Assembly (NCBI RefSeq): GCF_036226365.1
Contig: NZ_CP108462.1
Location: 2,646,501-2,710,500 of the forward strand
Origin: Streptomyces sp. NBC_01262
GTDB lineage: Bacteria; Actinomycetota; Actinomycetes; Streptomycetales; Streptomycetaceae
Length of the DNA: 64,000 nt
Direction: 5' to 3'
Of the stretch, positions 45,587 through 53,766 are shown piece by piece (positions within the stretch are counted from its first letter, which is position 1; each line of letters opens with the position of its first letter). Under the pieces are notes generated by a model, which worked only from the letters and a program-made list of their open reading frames with translations, was not told the origin of the DNA and did no database searches. Both the position numbers and the translations under genes were made by a program.

Positions 45587-46999
45587 TCAGGCCTCCACGG
45601 GAGTCAGGTCGGAGGGCGAGGAGAGGGTGCCGGTCACCGCGGTCGCGGCGGCGACCTGCGGGGAGACCAGGTGGGTGCGGCCGCCCTTGCCCTGCCGTCC
45701 CTCGAAGTTGCGGTTGGAGGTGGACGCGGAGCGCTCGCCGGGGGCGAGTTGGTCCGGGTTCATGCCCAGGCACATCGAGCAGCCCGCGTGCCGCCATTCG
45801 GCGCCGGCGGCCTTGAACACCTTGTCCAGGCCTTCCTCGACGGCCTGCAGGGCTACGCGTACGGAGCCGGGCACGACCAGCATGCGCACGCCGTCCGCGA
45901 CCTTGCGGCCCTCGACGACGGCGGCGGCGGCGCGCAGGTCCTCGATCCGGCCGTTGGTGCAGGAGCCCAGGAAGACGGTGTCGACCTTGACCTCGCGCAG
46001 CGGCGTACCGGCCTCCAGGGCCATGTACTCCAGGGCCTTTTCGGCGGCCATGCGGTCGCTGGGGTCCTCGAAGGAGGCCGGGTCCGGGACCGTGGCGCTC
46101 AGCGGGGCGCCCTGGCCGGGGTTGGTGCCCCAGGTGACGAACGGGGACAGCGAGGCGGCGTCGATGACGACCTCGGCGTCGAAGACGGCGTCCTCGTCGG
46201 TCTTCAGCGTCTTCCAGTACGCGACGGCGGCGTCCCAGTCCTCGCCCTTGGGCGCGTGGTCGCGGCCCTGCAGGTAGTCGAAGGTGGTCTGGTCCGGGGC
46301 GATCATGCCCGCGCGGGCGCCGGCCTCGATCGACATGTTGCAGATGGTCATCCGGGCTTCCACCGACAGCTTCTCGATGGCCGAGCCGCGGTATTCGAGG
46401 ACATAGCCCTGGCCGCCGCCGGTGCCGATCTTGGTGATGATCGCCAGGATCAGGTCTTTCGCGGTGACGCCGTCGGGCAGTTCGCCGTCGACGGTGATCG
46501 CCATGGTCTTGAAGGGCGCCAGCGGCAGCGTCTGGGTGGCCAGTACGTGCTCGACCTGCGAGGTGCCGATGCCGAACGCCAGCGCGCCGAAGGCGCCGTG
46601 GGTGGAGGTGTGGCTGTCGCCGCAGACCACGGTCATGCCGGGCTGGGTCAGGCCCAGCTGGGGGCCGACGACGTGGACGACGCCCTGCTCGACGTCGCCC
46701 AGGGGATGCAGGCGCACGCCGAACTCGGCGCAGTTCTTGCGCAGCGTCTCCAGCTGGGTGCGCGAGACCGGGTCGGCGATCGGCTTGTCGATGTCGAGGG
46801 TCGGGGTGTTGTGGTCCTCGGTGGCGATGGTGAGGTCCAGGCGGCGCACCGGGCGGCCGTTCATGCGCAGGCCGTCGAAGGCCTGCGGGCTGGTGACCTC
46901 GTGGAGGAGGTGCAGGTCGATGTAGAGGAGGTCGGGCTCGCCTTCGGCGTGCCGGACGACGTGATCGTCCCAGACCTTTTCCGCGAGTGTCCTACCCAT
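45587..46999 (-). CDS. leuC: 3-isopropylmalate dehydratase large subunit
   Basis: Aconitase-family subunit with a [4Fe-4S] cluster. The 470 residues include [20 protein letters not shown] at the start and [20 protein letters not shown]. The three cluster cysteines are in [13 protein letters not shown] (about 345) and [20 protein letters not shown] (about 407 and 410). The ATG at 46999 is preceded by GAGGG. Transcribed with leuD and divergent from ndgR across an operator-like palindrome (47126-47146), it fits NdgR-controlled leucine synthesis. Confidence 0.97.
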   Translation of the reverse strand: MGRTLAEKVWDDHVVRHAEGEPDLLYIDLHLLHEVTSPQAFDGLRMNGRPVRRLDLTIATEDHNTPTLDIDKPIADPVSRTQLETLRKNCAEFGVRLHPLGDVEQGVVHVVGPQLGLTQPGMTVVCGDSHTSTHGAFGALAFGIGTSQVEHVLATQTLPLAPFKTMAITVDGELPDGVTAKDLILAIITKIGTGGGQGYVLEYRGSAIEKLSVEARMTICNMSIEAGARAGMIAPDQTTFDYLQGRDHAPKGEDWDAAVAYWKTLKTDEDAVFDAEVVIDAASLSPFVTWGTNPGQGAPLSATVPDPASFEDPSDRMAAEKALEYMALEAGTPLREVKVDTVFLGSCTNGRIEDLRAAAAVVEGRKVADGVRMLVVPGSVRVALQAVEEGLDKVFKAAGAEWRHAGCSMCLGMNPDQLAPGERSASTSNRNFEGRQGKGGRTHLVSPQVAAATAVTGTLSSPSDLTPVEA

Positions 47000-47125
47000 C
47001 GCTTTCCCTCCGACCGGCCGCAATGCCGGCCAACTCGTCCGATGCCGTGGTTTCCGGTCCCTTGTGGGGCGCGGGCGCCATTGCCTGTGCATCCAGCCTG
47101 ACGCGTTCTCCGGAAAATTGAACTT

Positions 47126-47146
47126 GCGTTTCACAGAGTGAGACGC
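47126..47146. promoter_or_regulatory. Putative NdgR operator between leuC and ndgR
   Basis: Inverted repeat GCGTTTCAC-AGA-GTGAGACGC with one mismatch in nine pairs, 13 bp before the ndgR ATG and about 130 bp before leuC. IclR-family NdgR/AreB proteins are known to regulate leuCD and bind this kind of divergent region. Binding here is inferred. Confidence 0.7.
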
Positions 47147-47158
47147 GAGTATCGTTGC

Positions 47159-47875
47159 ATGGACAACAGTAGTGGCGTCGGCGTTCTCGACAAGGCGGCT
47201 CTGGTGCTCAGCGCACTGGAGTCCGGCCCGGCCACCCTGGCCGGGCTCGTAGGCGCCACCGGCCTGGCCCGCCCCACCGCGCACCGGCTGGCGGTCGCCC
47301 TTGAGCACCACCGCATGGTCGCGCGCGACATGCAGGGGCGTTTCATTCTCGGCCCCCGGCTCTCCGAGCTGGCCGCGGCGGCCGGTGAGGACCGCCTGCT
47401 GGCCACGGCCGGCCCGGTGCTCACGCACCTGCGGGATGTCACCGGTGAGAGTGCGCAGCTCTACCGCCGCCAGGGCGACATGCGTATCTGCGTCGCCGCC
47501 GCCGAGCGGCTCTCCGGCCTGCGGGACACCGTCCCCGTCGGCTCCACTCTCCCCATGAAGGCCGGCTCCGCCGCCCAGGTCCTGATGGCCTGGGAGGAGC
47601 CCGAGCGGCTGCACCGCGGCCTCCAGGGCGCTCGATTCACCGCGACCGCCCTGTCCGGCGTACGCCGCCGGGGCTGGGCCCAGTCCATCGGTGAGCGCGA
47701 GCCGGGCGTCGCCTCGGTCTCCGCGCCCGTGCGCGGGCCGTCCAACCGCGTCGTCGCCGCGGTCTCCGTCTCCGGGCCGATCGAGCGGCTGACCCGCCAC
47801 CCGGGCCGGATGCACGCGCAGGCCGTCATCGACGCGGCGGGACGCCTCAGCGAGGCGCTGCGCCGCAACGGCTGA
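47159..47875 (+). CDS. ndgR: IclR-family regulator NdgR
   Basis: Regulator of leucine and amino-acid metabolism (NdgR, or AreB in S. clavuligerus). The 238 residues match the known length. A winged-helix N-terminus ([40 protein letters not shown]) precedes the IclR effector domain ([29 protein letters not shown] region, [19 protein letters not shown] region). The ATG at 47159 is chosen; the ORF could start at 47138 but would read through the operator palindrome. It is divergent from leuCD, its expected target. Confidence 0.94.
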   Translation: MDNSSGVGVLDKAALVLSALESGPATLAGLVGATGLARPTAHRLAVALEHHRMVARDMQGRFILGPRLSELAAAAGEDRLLATAGPVLTHLRDVTGESAQLYRRQGDMRICVAAAERLSGLRDTVPVGSTLPMKAGSAAQVLMAWEEPERLHRGLQGARFTATALSGVRRRGWAQSIGEREPGVASVSAPVRGPSNRVVAAVSVSGPIERLTRHPGRMHAQAVIDAAGRLSEALRRNG

Positions 47876-47881
47876 CCTTCC

Positions 47882-48367
47882 TCAGCCCCTGGCCAGGCGC
47901 TCGGCGGCCCGCTCACCGCGCTGGCCGACCGGTATGACGCCGGTCGCGGCCCCGAGGCCGAAGGCGGGCATGTCGGAGTAGATGCACTCGTACGAGCCGG
48001 CGGGGACCACGTAGGTCTCGTGCCAGATGCCCACATGGCCCTTGCCCGCGCGCGCGTAGCGGTTGAAGGCCGCCCACGCGGGGCGGTGCCGCCGGTCCTG
48101 GTCGGAGGCGTAGGCGAGCAGCTTGTCCCGGGACTCCCAGTACTGGAGGACGTAGACGATCCTCGGGCCGCCGAAGAGAAGGCGGTAGCCGAGCAGGCCA
48201 CTGGACTTGTCCTCGGACAGCTCGCGCAGCATGCGCGGCATGGCGGTGAAGACCGGCCACCAGCTGCGCGGCGCGCGGAAGGCGTTGATCCTCATGCCGA
48301 TGAGGAAGACGACGACGTCGCCTTCGGCGGCGGCGGTCTGGCGGCCCGGAATCAGCTTGACGCTCAT
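47882..48367 (-). CDS. DUF4188 family protein
   Basis: A 161-residue protein. It resembles the DUF4188 family, in which a dimeric alpha/beta barrel-like fold is suspected: VVVFLIGMRINAFRAPRSWW, YRLLFGGPRIVYVLQYWES, YARAGKGHVGIWHETYVVPA. No catalytic residues are recognised. The ATG at 48367 is preferred over an upstream frame to 48427 that overlaps the MerR operator. It is convergent with ndgR, 6 bp between stops, and divergent from the MerR gene, whose tandem operator (48390-48435) could control both. Confidence 0.85.
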   Translation of the reverse strand: MSVKLIPGRQTAAAEGDVVVFLIGMRINAFRAPRSWWPVFTAMPRMLRELSEDKSSGLLGYRLLFGGPRIVYVLQYWESRDKLLAYASDQDRRHRPAWAAFNRYARAGKGHVGIWHETYVVPAGSYECIYSDMPAFGLGAATGVIPVGQRGERAAERLARG

Positions 48368-48389
48368 GGTGCATCCCCCTGCGCGACGC

Positions 48390-48435
48390 ATTGGACAGCG
48401 GCACTCTCCATGATTGGATAGTTGCACTCTCCAAT
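48390..48435. promoter_or_regulatory. Duplicated 23-bp palindromic operator before the MerR gene
   Basis: Two tandem 23-bp copies (48390-48412 and 48413-48435) differ at five positions. The second is an almost perfect palindrome, ATTGGATAGT-TGC-ACTCTCCAAT (one mismatch). TTGGAC at 48391 and GATAGT at 48417 are spaced 20 bp, as in MerR-type promoters. It lies between the divergent DUF4188 and MerR genes. Confidence 0.75.
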
Positions 48436-48450
48436 GAAGGGCGCAAGGGA

Positions 48451-49101
48451 TTGAGACTGGCCGAGTTGAGCGAGCGCAGCGGGGTCCCGAGCGCGACGAT
48501 CAAGTACTACCTGCGCGAGGAACTGCTCCCCGCCGGCCTCCGGATCACCGCCACCCAGGCCGAGTACGGCGAGGAGCACCTGCGCCGGCTACGGCTCGTG
48601 CGGGCCCTGATCCAGATCGGCCGGGTGCCGGTGGCGACCGCACGGGAGGTGCTGGCGGCGCTGGAGGACGAGTCGCTGGACCAGCACCGGCGCCTCGGCG
48701 CGGCCACCTGGGCGCTGCCGCACGGGCCGGCGCCGGACGAGAGCGACCCGGCGACCGGCGCCGCACGGCGCGAAGTGGACCGGCTGCTGGCCGATTTGGG
48801 CTGGCGCTTCAGCAGCCGGACCGCGAGTTCCTCCCCGCCCTACCGGATGCTCGTGACCGCGGTCACGGCGCTGATGAAACTCGGCTACCCCTGCGACAGC
48901 GCGCACTTGACGCCGTACGCCCGGATCGCCGCGCAGCTCGCCACGCGGGACCTGGACATGATCGAGGAGCGCACCACCCCGATGGAGCAGGTGGAGGCCG
49001 CGGTCACGCTCACGGTGCTGTACGAGCCCGTGCTGCTGAGCCTGCGGCGGCTGGCGGAGGCGGAGGAATCCAACCGGCGCTTCGGGAAGGGGAACGGATA
49101 G
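48451..49101 (+). CDS. MerR-family transcriptional regulator
   Basis: A 216-residue regulator beginning MRLAELSERSGVPSATIKYY, the canonical MerR helix-turn-helix. LREELLPAGL and RLRLVRALIQIGRVPVATAREV follow, with a longer C-terminal effector region lacking recognisable metal-binding cysteine pairs. The TTG at 48451 is chosen because it gives the conserved MerR start and has GAAGGG about nine bases upstream. The longer frame to 48391 would translate the operator repeats. The divergent DUF4188 gene and the shared duplicated operator suggest local control. The effector is unknown. Confidence 0.9.
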   Translation: MRLAELSERSGVPSATIKYYLREELLPAGLRITATQAEYGEEHLRRLRLVRALIQIGRVPVATAREVLAALEDESLDQHRRLGAATWALPHGPAPDESDPATGAARREVDRLLADLGWRFSSRTASSSPPYRMLVTAVTALMKLGYPCDSAHLTPYARIAAQLATRDLDMIEERTTPMEQVEAAVTLTVLYEPVLLSLRRLAEAEESNRRFGKGNG

Positions 49102-49103
49102 AC

Positions 49104-49138
49104 CGAAGGGCCCGGCGTCGATGACGCCGGGCCCTTCG
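49104..49138. terminator. Perfect 16-bp hairpin between merR and tRNA cluster
   Basis: Arms 49104-49119 and 49123-49138 are perfectly complementary with a GAT loop. It lies immediately after the MerR stop and 8 bp after the last tRNA on the minus strand, so it can end transcription from both sides. Confidence 0.85.
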
Positions 49139-49145
49139 ATTCACG

Positions 49146-49218
49146 TACCCCCGACCGGATTCGAACCGGCGCTACTGCCGTGAGAGGGCAGCGTGCTAGG
49201 CCGCTACACAACGGGGGC
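49146..49218 (-). tRNA. tRNA-Glu (CTC)
   Basis: A 73-nt gene with acceptor GCCCCCG, anticodon stem CTGCC/GGCAG and loop CTCTCAC (anticodon CTC), T-loop GGTTCGAATCC and discriminator A. CCA is not encoded. It is identical in sequence to the copy at 49448-49520 as far as I can compare. Confidence 0.95.
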
Positions 49219-49261
49219 CTGCTTGTTTACTTCTGTTTGGTGCGGTGTTACGGATACTGCG

Positions 49262-49333
49262 CTGGGGTACCAGGACTCGAACCTAGACTAAATGAACCAG
49301 AATCACTCGTGCTGCCAATTACACCATACCCCA
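49262..49333 (-). tRNA. tRNA-Gln (CTG)
   Basis: A 72-nt gene with acceptor TGGGGTA, anticodon loop TTCTGGT (CTG) and discriminator G. The anticodon stem AGTGA/TCATT is weaker than in the second Gln gene (ACTGA/TCAGT) because of a G-U pair. Confidence 0.94.
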
Positions 49334-49345
49334 AGGTGTGTCAAG

Positions 49346-49418
49346 TACCCCCGACCGGATTCGAACCGGCGCTACCGCCTTGAGAGGGCGGCGTGCTAGG
49401 CCGCTACACAACGGGGGC
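49346..49418 (-). tRNA. tRNA-Glu (CTC), second copy
   Basis: A 73-nt gene with the same acceptor and T arm as the other Glu genes. Its anticodon stem differs (CCGCC/GGCGG, loop CTCTCAA), still with anticodon CTC. Confidence 0.95.
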
Positions 49419-49447
49419 CCCAGCAGGATCCCTTGGGAGGGATCCAG

Positions 49448-49520
49448 TACCCCCGACCGGATTCGAACCGGCGCTACTGCCGTGAGAGGGCAGCGTGCTA
49501 GGCCGCTACACAACGGGGGC
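49448..49520 (-). tRNA. tRNA-Glu (CTC), third copy
   Basis: A 73-nt gene with anticodon stem CTGCC/GGCAG and anticodon CTC, matching the copy at 49146-49218. Confidence 0.95.
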
Positions 49521-49542
49521 TCGCACTGCGAAATGTACTGCG

Positions 49543-49614
49543 CTGGGGTACCAGGACTCGAACCTAGACTAACTGAACCAGAATCAGTCGTGCTGCCAAT
49601 TACACCATACCCCA
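49543..49614 (-). tRNA. tRNA-Gln (CTG), second copy
   Basis: A 72-nt gene with a perfect anticodon stem ACTGA/TCAGT, loop TTCTGGT (CTG) and discriminator G. It is the first gene of the Gln-Glu-Glu-Gln-Glu array in the direction of transcription. Confidence 0.95.
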
Positions 49615-49623
49615 CCAAAACTC

Positions 49624-49646
49624 AACCCCCTACCTTGGGGGGTTTT
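49624..49646. terminator. Hairpin between HAD gene and tRNA array
   Basis: A 7-bp stem (AACCCCC with GGGGGTT) and a seven-base loop. On the plus strand it runs into TTTTGTTT. It lies downstream of the HAD gene and just ahead of the first tRNA on the minus strand. Confidence 0.55.
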
Positions 49647-49705
49647 GTTTGGTTACGCTCTCCGGTTCGGCTTTTCGGCCCGCACCGGGTGGCGCAGGAA
49701 GAACA

Positions 49706-50440
49706 TTACCCGATGGGAGACGGGGCTCCAAAACGGGTATCCGCCGTCAGGAGTGCGGGCAGTTGCCGCAGGTCGGTGATCCGCCGCAGGTCGGACGCGG
49801 TGGCCGGGCCGCCTCGGCCGGCCCGGTCCAGCCAGATTCCGCACAGGCCCGCGGCGTCGGCGCCGCGCGCGTCGGTGTCGGGCTGGTCACCCACGTACGC
49901 CACCTCGTGCGGGGGCAGCGCGAGCGCGGCGCAGGCCGCGAGGAAGGCTTGCGGCGCGGGCTTGGCGTGGCCGAGTTCGGCGGAGCAGAGCAGGACCTCC
50001 AAGCGGTCCCGCAGGCCGATCTGGCGCAGCTTCGGCTCCTGCTGGACGGCGCTGGAGTTGGACAGCGCGCCGTGTCGGTAGCCGGCGGCGGCGAGCGTGT
50101 CCAGGGCGGGCAGCACATCGGCGAACGCGGACCAGCGGGCGGCCTCGAAGTGCTCCCGGTAGCGGCCGAACCACTCGTCCGCCGCCGCGTCGTCCATCTC
50201 CCGGCCCAGGAAGTCCCGGGCCCGCTCCCGGCGCTGCTCGGCGAAGGTCAGCTCCCCGGCGAGAAAGCGCGCGTAGTGCCGCTCCATCACCTCACGCCAG
50301 AGGCCGAGGGCCCGCTCCGGACCGCCATGAGCGGGGAGCAGGCCCTCGGCCTCGAAGTGCGCGAGCGCGCCGTCGCGCTCGGCCCCGGAGTAGTCGAAGA
50401 GGGTGTCGTCGATGTCCCAGAGCACGGCGCGGATCGGCAT
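49706..50440 (-). CDS. HAD-superfamily hydrolase
   Basis: Haloacid dehalogenase-like phosphatase of 244 residues. Motif I is LWDIDDTLFDYSG (DxD with nucleophile Asp about 9), motif II Ser is in HGALSNSSAVQQEP, motif III Lys is in GHAKPAPQAF, and motif IV is VAYVGDQPDTDARGADAAG. The helical cap lies at about 20-95. It could be a phosphoglycolate- or pyrimidine-5'-nucleotidase-type enzyme; the substrate is not evident. The ATG at 50440 lies inside a 100-bp unit that is tandemly repeated upstream, so copies of the gene's first codons occur twice more. Confidence 0.9.
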   Translation of the reverse strand: MPIRAVLWDIDDTLFDYSGAERDGALAHFEAEGLLPAHGGPERALGLWREVMERHYARFLAGELTFAEQRRERARDFLGREMDDAAADEWFGRYREHFEAARWSAFADVLPALDTLAAAGYRHGALSNSSAVQQEPKLRQIGLRDRLEVLLCSAELGHAKPAPQAFLAACAALALPPHEVAYVGDQPDTDARGADAAGLCGIWLDRAGRGGPATASDLRRITDLRQLPALLTADTRFGAPSPIG

Positions 50441-50660
50441 GCGGCCGACGTTACCCGGGCGTGCCCCCTGCTGGGGGTCCGGGGGTTATCCCCCGAAAGA
50501 CCGCAGTGTCGATGTCCCAGAGCACGGCGCGGATCGGCATGCGGCCGACGTTACCCGGGCGTGCCCCCTGCTGGGGGTCCGGGGGTTATCCCCCGAAAGA
50601 CCGCAGTGTCGATGTCCCAGAGCACGGCGCGGATCGGCATGCGGCCGACGTTACCCGGGC
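50408..50660. repeat. Tandem repeat, 100-bp unit, 2.5 copies
   Basis: Exact period of 100 bp: GATGTCCCAGAGCACGGCGC starts at 50411, 50511 and 50611, and the copies look identical. The unit includes the HAD gene start codon and first ten or so codons, followed by about 50 bp with a GGGGG/CCCCC hairpin. The array ends 5 bp before the gltX stop (50666). Confidence 0.92.
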
Positions 50661-50665
50661 AGCCG

Positions 50666-52138
50666 TTACGCGCCCAGCTTCGCCAGTGCGGCGTCGATGC
50701 GGGCGAGCGTGCGGTCGCGGCCCAGTACCTCCAGGGACTCGAACAGCGGCAGGCCGACGGTGCGGCCGGTGACGGCCACGCGGACGGGGGCCTGGGCCTT
50801 GCCGAGCTTGAGGCCGTGGGCCTCGCCGGCGGCGAGGACGGCGTTCTTGAGGGCCTCGGCGTTCCAGTCGGCGGCGGCGAGCTGCTCGCGGGCGGTGAGC
50901 AGCAGGGCGTCGGAGCCCTCCTTCATCGCCTTGAGCCAGGAGGCCTCGTCGTCCACCGGGGCGTCGAGGAAGAGGAAGTCGACGTTGGCGGTGATGTCGG
51001 ACAGGACGGTGAGCCGGGTCTGGGCGTGCGGGGCGATGGCCTCCCAGGCCGCCTGGTCGAAGTTCTCCGGGGACCAGGGGGCGTGCGGGGCCCGCAGCCA
51101 GGGGCCGCAGGCCTCGGTGAAGGTCTTCACGTCGAGGCGGCGGATGTGGTCGGCGTTGATCGCCTCGGCCTTCTTGAGGTCGAAGCGGGCCGGGTTGGCG
51201 TTGACGTCCTCGATCTCGAAGGCCGCGACCATCTCGTCCATCGTGAAGGTGTCCTGGTCGGCGGAGAACGACCAGCCGAGCAGCGAGAGGTAGTTCAGCA
51301 GGCCCTGCGGGAGGAAGCCGCGCTCCCGGTAGAGGTTCAGCGAGGCCTGCGGGTCGCGCTTGGAGAGCTTCTTGTTGCCCTCGCCCATGACGTACGGCAG
51401 GTGGCCGAACTCGGGGGTGTACTTGGCGACGCCCAGCTCGATCAGCGCCGCGTACAGGGCGATCTGGCGGGGGGTGGAGGAGAGCAGGTCCTCGCCGCGC
51501 AGGACGTGGGTGATCTCCATGAGCGCGTCGTCGACCGGGTTGACCAGGGTGTAGAGGGGGGCGCCGTTGGCCCGGACGATGCCGTAGTCGGGCACGTTCT
51601 CCGGGGTGAAGGTCAGCTCGCCGCGCACCAGGTCGTTGAAGGTGATGGGGTGCTCGGGCATCCGGAAGCGGACGATCGCGGTGCGGCCCTCGGCCTCGTA
51701 CGCGGCGGTCTGCTCGGAGGTGAGGTCGCGGCAGTGGCCGTCGTAGCCGGAAGGCTTGCCGGCGGCGCGGGCGGCGTCGCGGCGGGCGTCGAGCTCCTCG
51801 GTGGTGCAGTAGCAGCGGTAGGCGTGGCCGGCGTCCTGGAGCCTGGCCGCCACGTCCGCGTAGATCTCCATGCGCTGCGACTGGCGGTAGGGGGCGTGCG
51901 GGCCGCCGACCTCAGGGCCCTCGTCCCAGTCCAGGCCGAGCCAGCGCAGCGAGTCGAGGAGCTGCTCGTAGGACTCCTCGGAGTCACGGGCGGCGTCGGT
52001 GTCCTCGATGCGCAGGACCAGGGTGCCCTTGGCGTGCCGGGCGAAGGCCCAGTTGAACAGGGCGGTGCGGACCAGGCCCACGTGGGGGTTGCCGGTCGGG
52101 GAGGGACAGAAACGTACACGTACGGGTGCGCTAGCCAC
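50666..52138 (-). CDS. gltX: Glutamyl-tRNA synthetase
   Basis: Class I synthetase of 490 residues. The HIGH-type motif is [16 protein letters not shown] (about 12-27), the KMSKS-type motif is [10 protein letters not shown], and the alpha-helical anticodon domain follows. A Zn-like CYCTTEELD segment is visible. Streptomyces lack a glutaminyl-tRNA synthetase as far as I know, so this enzyme is probably non-discriminating, charging both tRNA-Glu and tRNA-Gln before GatCAB amidation. The tRNA genes for both lie about 1 kb downstream. The GTG start at 52138 overlaps the upstream FAH gene by 8 bp. Confidence 0.96.
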   Translation of the reverse strand: MASAPVRVRFCPSPTGNPHVGLVRTALFNWAFARHAKGTLVLRIEDTDAARDSEESYEQLLDSLRWLGLDWDEGPEVGGPHAPYRQSQRMEIYADVAARLQDAGHAYRCYCTTEELDARRDAARAAGKPSGYDGHCRDLTSEQTAAYEAEGRTAIVRFRMPEHPITFNDLVRGELTFTPENVPDYGIVRANGAPLYTLVNPVDDALMEITHVLRGEDLLSSTPRQIALYAALIELGVAKYTPEFGHLPYVMGEGNKKLSKRDPQASLNLYRERGFLPQGLLNYLSLLGWSFSADQDTFTMDEMVAAFEIEDVNANPARFDLKKAEAINADHIRRLDVKTFTEACGPWLRAPHAPWSPENFDQAAWEAIAPHAQTRLTVLSDITANVDFLFLDAPVDDEASWLKAMKEGSDALLLTAREQLAAADWNAEALKNAVLAAGEAHGLKLGKAQAPVRVAVTGRTVGLPLFESLEVLGRDRTLARIDAALAKLGA

Positions 52139-52922
52139 GCTTGATCACCTTGTTGGTGAGAGTGCCGATGCCTTCGATGGAGACGGCGACCTCGTCGCCG
52201 ACGTTGAGCGGTCCGACCCCGGCCGGGGTGCCGGTGAGGACGACGTCGCCGGGGAGCAGCGTCATCGCCTCGGTGATGCTGACGATCAGGGCCTCGATGC
52301 CGTTGACCATCTCGCTGGTGCGGCCGGCCTGCCGCAGTTCGCCGTTGACGGTCGCGGTGATCGCGAGGTCGGAGGCGGCCGCGAGGTCGAGGCCGGTCTC
52401 GATCCAGGGGCCGAGCGGGCAGGAGGAGTCGAATCCCTTGGCCCGCGCCCACTGCTTCTCGGCCCGCTGGGTGTCGCGGGCGGTGACGTCGTTGGCGCAG
52501 GTGTAGCCGAGGATGACGTCCTTGACGCGCTCGCGCGGGACCTCGCGGCACATGCGGCCGATGACGACGGCCAGCTCGGCCTCGTGATGCACCTCGGAGG
52601 AGAACGAGGGGTACACGATCGGGTCGCCCGGGCCGATCACCGAGGTGGACGGCTTGAAGAACGCCCACGGCGAGTCCGGCACCTCGTTGCCCAGCTCAGC
52701 GGCGTGTGCGGCGTAGTTGCGGCCGATGGCCACGACCTTGCTGGGCAGTACGGGCGGCAGCAGCCGGACCTTGCTCAGCGGGACCTTGGTGCCGGAGAGC
52801 TCGAAGTCGGCGAACGGGACGCCCTTGATGATGTCGATGACCAGGCCGTCGGGCACGGTTTCCGTGCCCTCGACCGCGCCGAAGGCGACATTGCCGTCGA
52901 TGGAGAACCTGGCGATGCGCAC
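52131..52922 (-). CDS. Fumarylacetoacetate hydrolase-family protein
   Basis: FAH-fold enzyme of 263 residues, of the acylpyruvate hydrolase/oxaloacetate decarboxylase type. The C-terminal catalytic domain shows the metal ligands in [20 protein letters not shown] and [37 protein letters not shown] and [20 protein letters not shown] also match the family. The N-terminal part ([18 protein letters not shown]) is the short FAH lid. The GTG at 52922 has GAGGGAA six bases upstream. It is coupled to gltX by an 8-bp overlap, an arrangement common in Streptomyces. The natural substrate is not settled. Confidence 0.93.
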   Translation of the reverse strand: MRIARFSIDGNVAFGAVEGTETVPDGLVIDIIKGVPFADFELSGTKVPLSKVRLLPPVLPSKVVAIGRNYAAHAAELGNEVPDSPWAFFKPSTSVIGPGDPIVYPSFSSEVHHEAELAVVIGRMCREVPRERVKDVILGYTCANDVTARDTQRAEKQWARAKGFDSSCPLGPWIETGLDLAAASDLAITATVNGELRQAGRTSEMVNGIEALIVSITEAMTLLPGDVVLTGTPAGVGPLNVGDEVAVSIEGIGTLTNKVIKRG

Positions 52923-52989
52923 GCTATTCCCTCACAGGGGTGACCGGGGACTGAGCCCCCAGCCTATTTGACGGCGCCCCCGCGGCGGC

Positions 52990-53199
52990 TCACTCCTCGC
53001 CGGGCGCCTTCATGAGCACCGTGCGGCGCGGGTTGGCCGTCTGCTGGGGCAGCGACCGGGTTTCGACGACATCGGCGGCATCGGTGACAACGGGCTCAGT
53101 GGCCTGCTCCGTCCCGCTCAGCGGTTCCGCGTCCTTGAGGTGGGCGAGGGTGGTGCGGCGGGGGTTGGCTATGGGGCGGAACATCATGGTCGTCTTCAT
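52990..53199 (-). CDS. Small protein with two ANPRRT repeats, function unknown
   Basis: A 69-residue peptide, strongly high-GC at third codon positions, which supports coding. The motif ANPRRT occurs twice: IANPRRTTLAHLKD near residue 10 and TANPRRTVLMKAP near residue 54. They flank an acidic middle (EQATEPVVTDAADVVE). No signal peptide, membrane segment or cysteine is seen. The ATG at 53199 has only a weak ribosome-binding site. It lies between the FAH gene and the first conservon, facing away from both promoters. Possible roles include a RiPP-like precursor or a regulatory peptide; neither is shown. Confidence 0.65.
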   Translation of the reverse strand: MKTTMMFRPIANPRRTTLAHLKDAEPLSGTEQATEPVVTDAADVVETRSLPQQTANPRRTVLMKAPGEE

Positions 53200-53766
53200 G
53201 AATCGTTCTGAGCCTTAAAAACTCGGGGCGCACAGGCGCGTTTGACGGCTTGCAACGGGGTGTAAAGCGTCAGGTTAGTGGCGGCCATTCCCCGAACCGG
53301 CCGGCCGAGTCAACCGGCTTGCTGTGATTTTCCTCACCAAGTACTGGACAAACAGGTCTAGTCGGACAGTGGATCAAGGTTGTCCAATCCGGCATTTCTC
53401 CCATTTGCTGACTCTTCGCCCATCAGGGACCGAGGTGCGGCCGTTCAAACCCTCCTGCGACTCGCGGGAATAACGTCCGAATTAGCCGCTTATCCCCGAT
53501 AGTTTCACCGACAACCGGTAACCCGGCCGGTGCGCTGAGTCACAGATTCCGTTCAATTGCATCGAAAGGGCCTCGGGCCTTGTTGGAGGATCCGGCACTG
53601 TGCTGGAATTCCCCGGACCGTCGCACGAATCGACCGGCGCGCAGGGGGCGCGTTCGAGCGGAGCGCGACGGCGAACAGGGCACCCGCCGGGGAGGGCGGG
53701 CCGGCCAAACTCGACACCGTCCCGCCGCCCGCGCGGGGGACGCCTGGTCCAGAGGTTGCGACGCTA
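53200..53766. other. Long intergenic region before the first conservon
   Basis: 567 bp with no supported gene, more AT-rich than its surroundings around 53330-53540. It contains an inverted pair TGGACAA (53345-53351) and TTGTCCA (53380-53386). The cvnA frame is open for 70 codons before its chosen start, but the sequence there lacks family likeness. It probably holds the conservon promoter and that of the small ANPRRT peptide gene. Confidence 0.5.

Noticed and set aside
47138..47158. Seven-codon longer ndgR start
   Set aside because: It would translate through the palindromic operator and has no ribosome-binding site; the ATG at 47159 gives the expected 238 residues.
50408..50660. CRISPR-like repeat array
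   Set aside because: The 100-bp units are identical and contiguous, include a gene start, and have no variable spacers.
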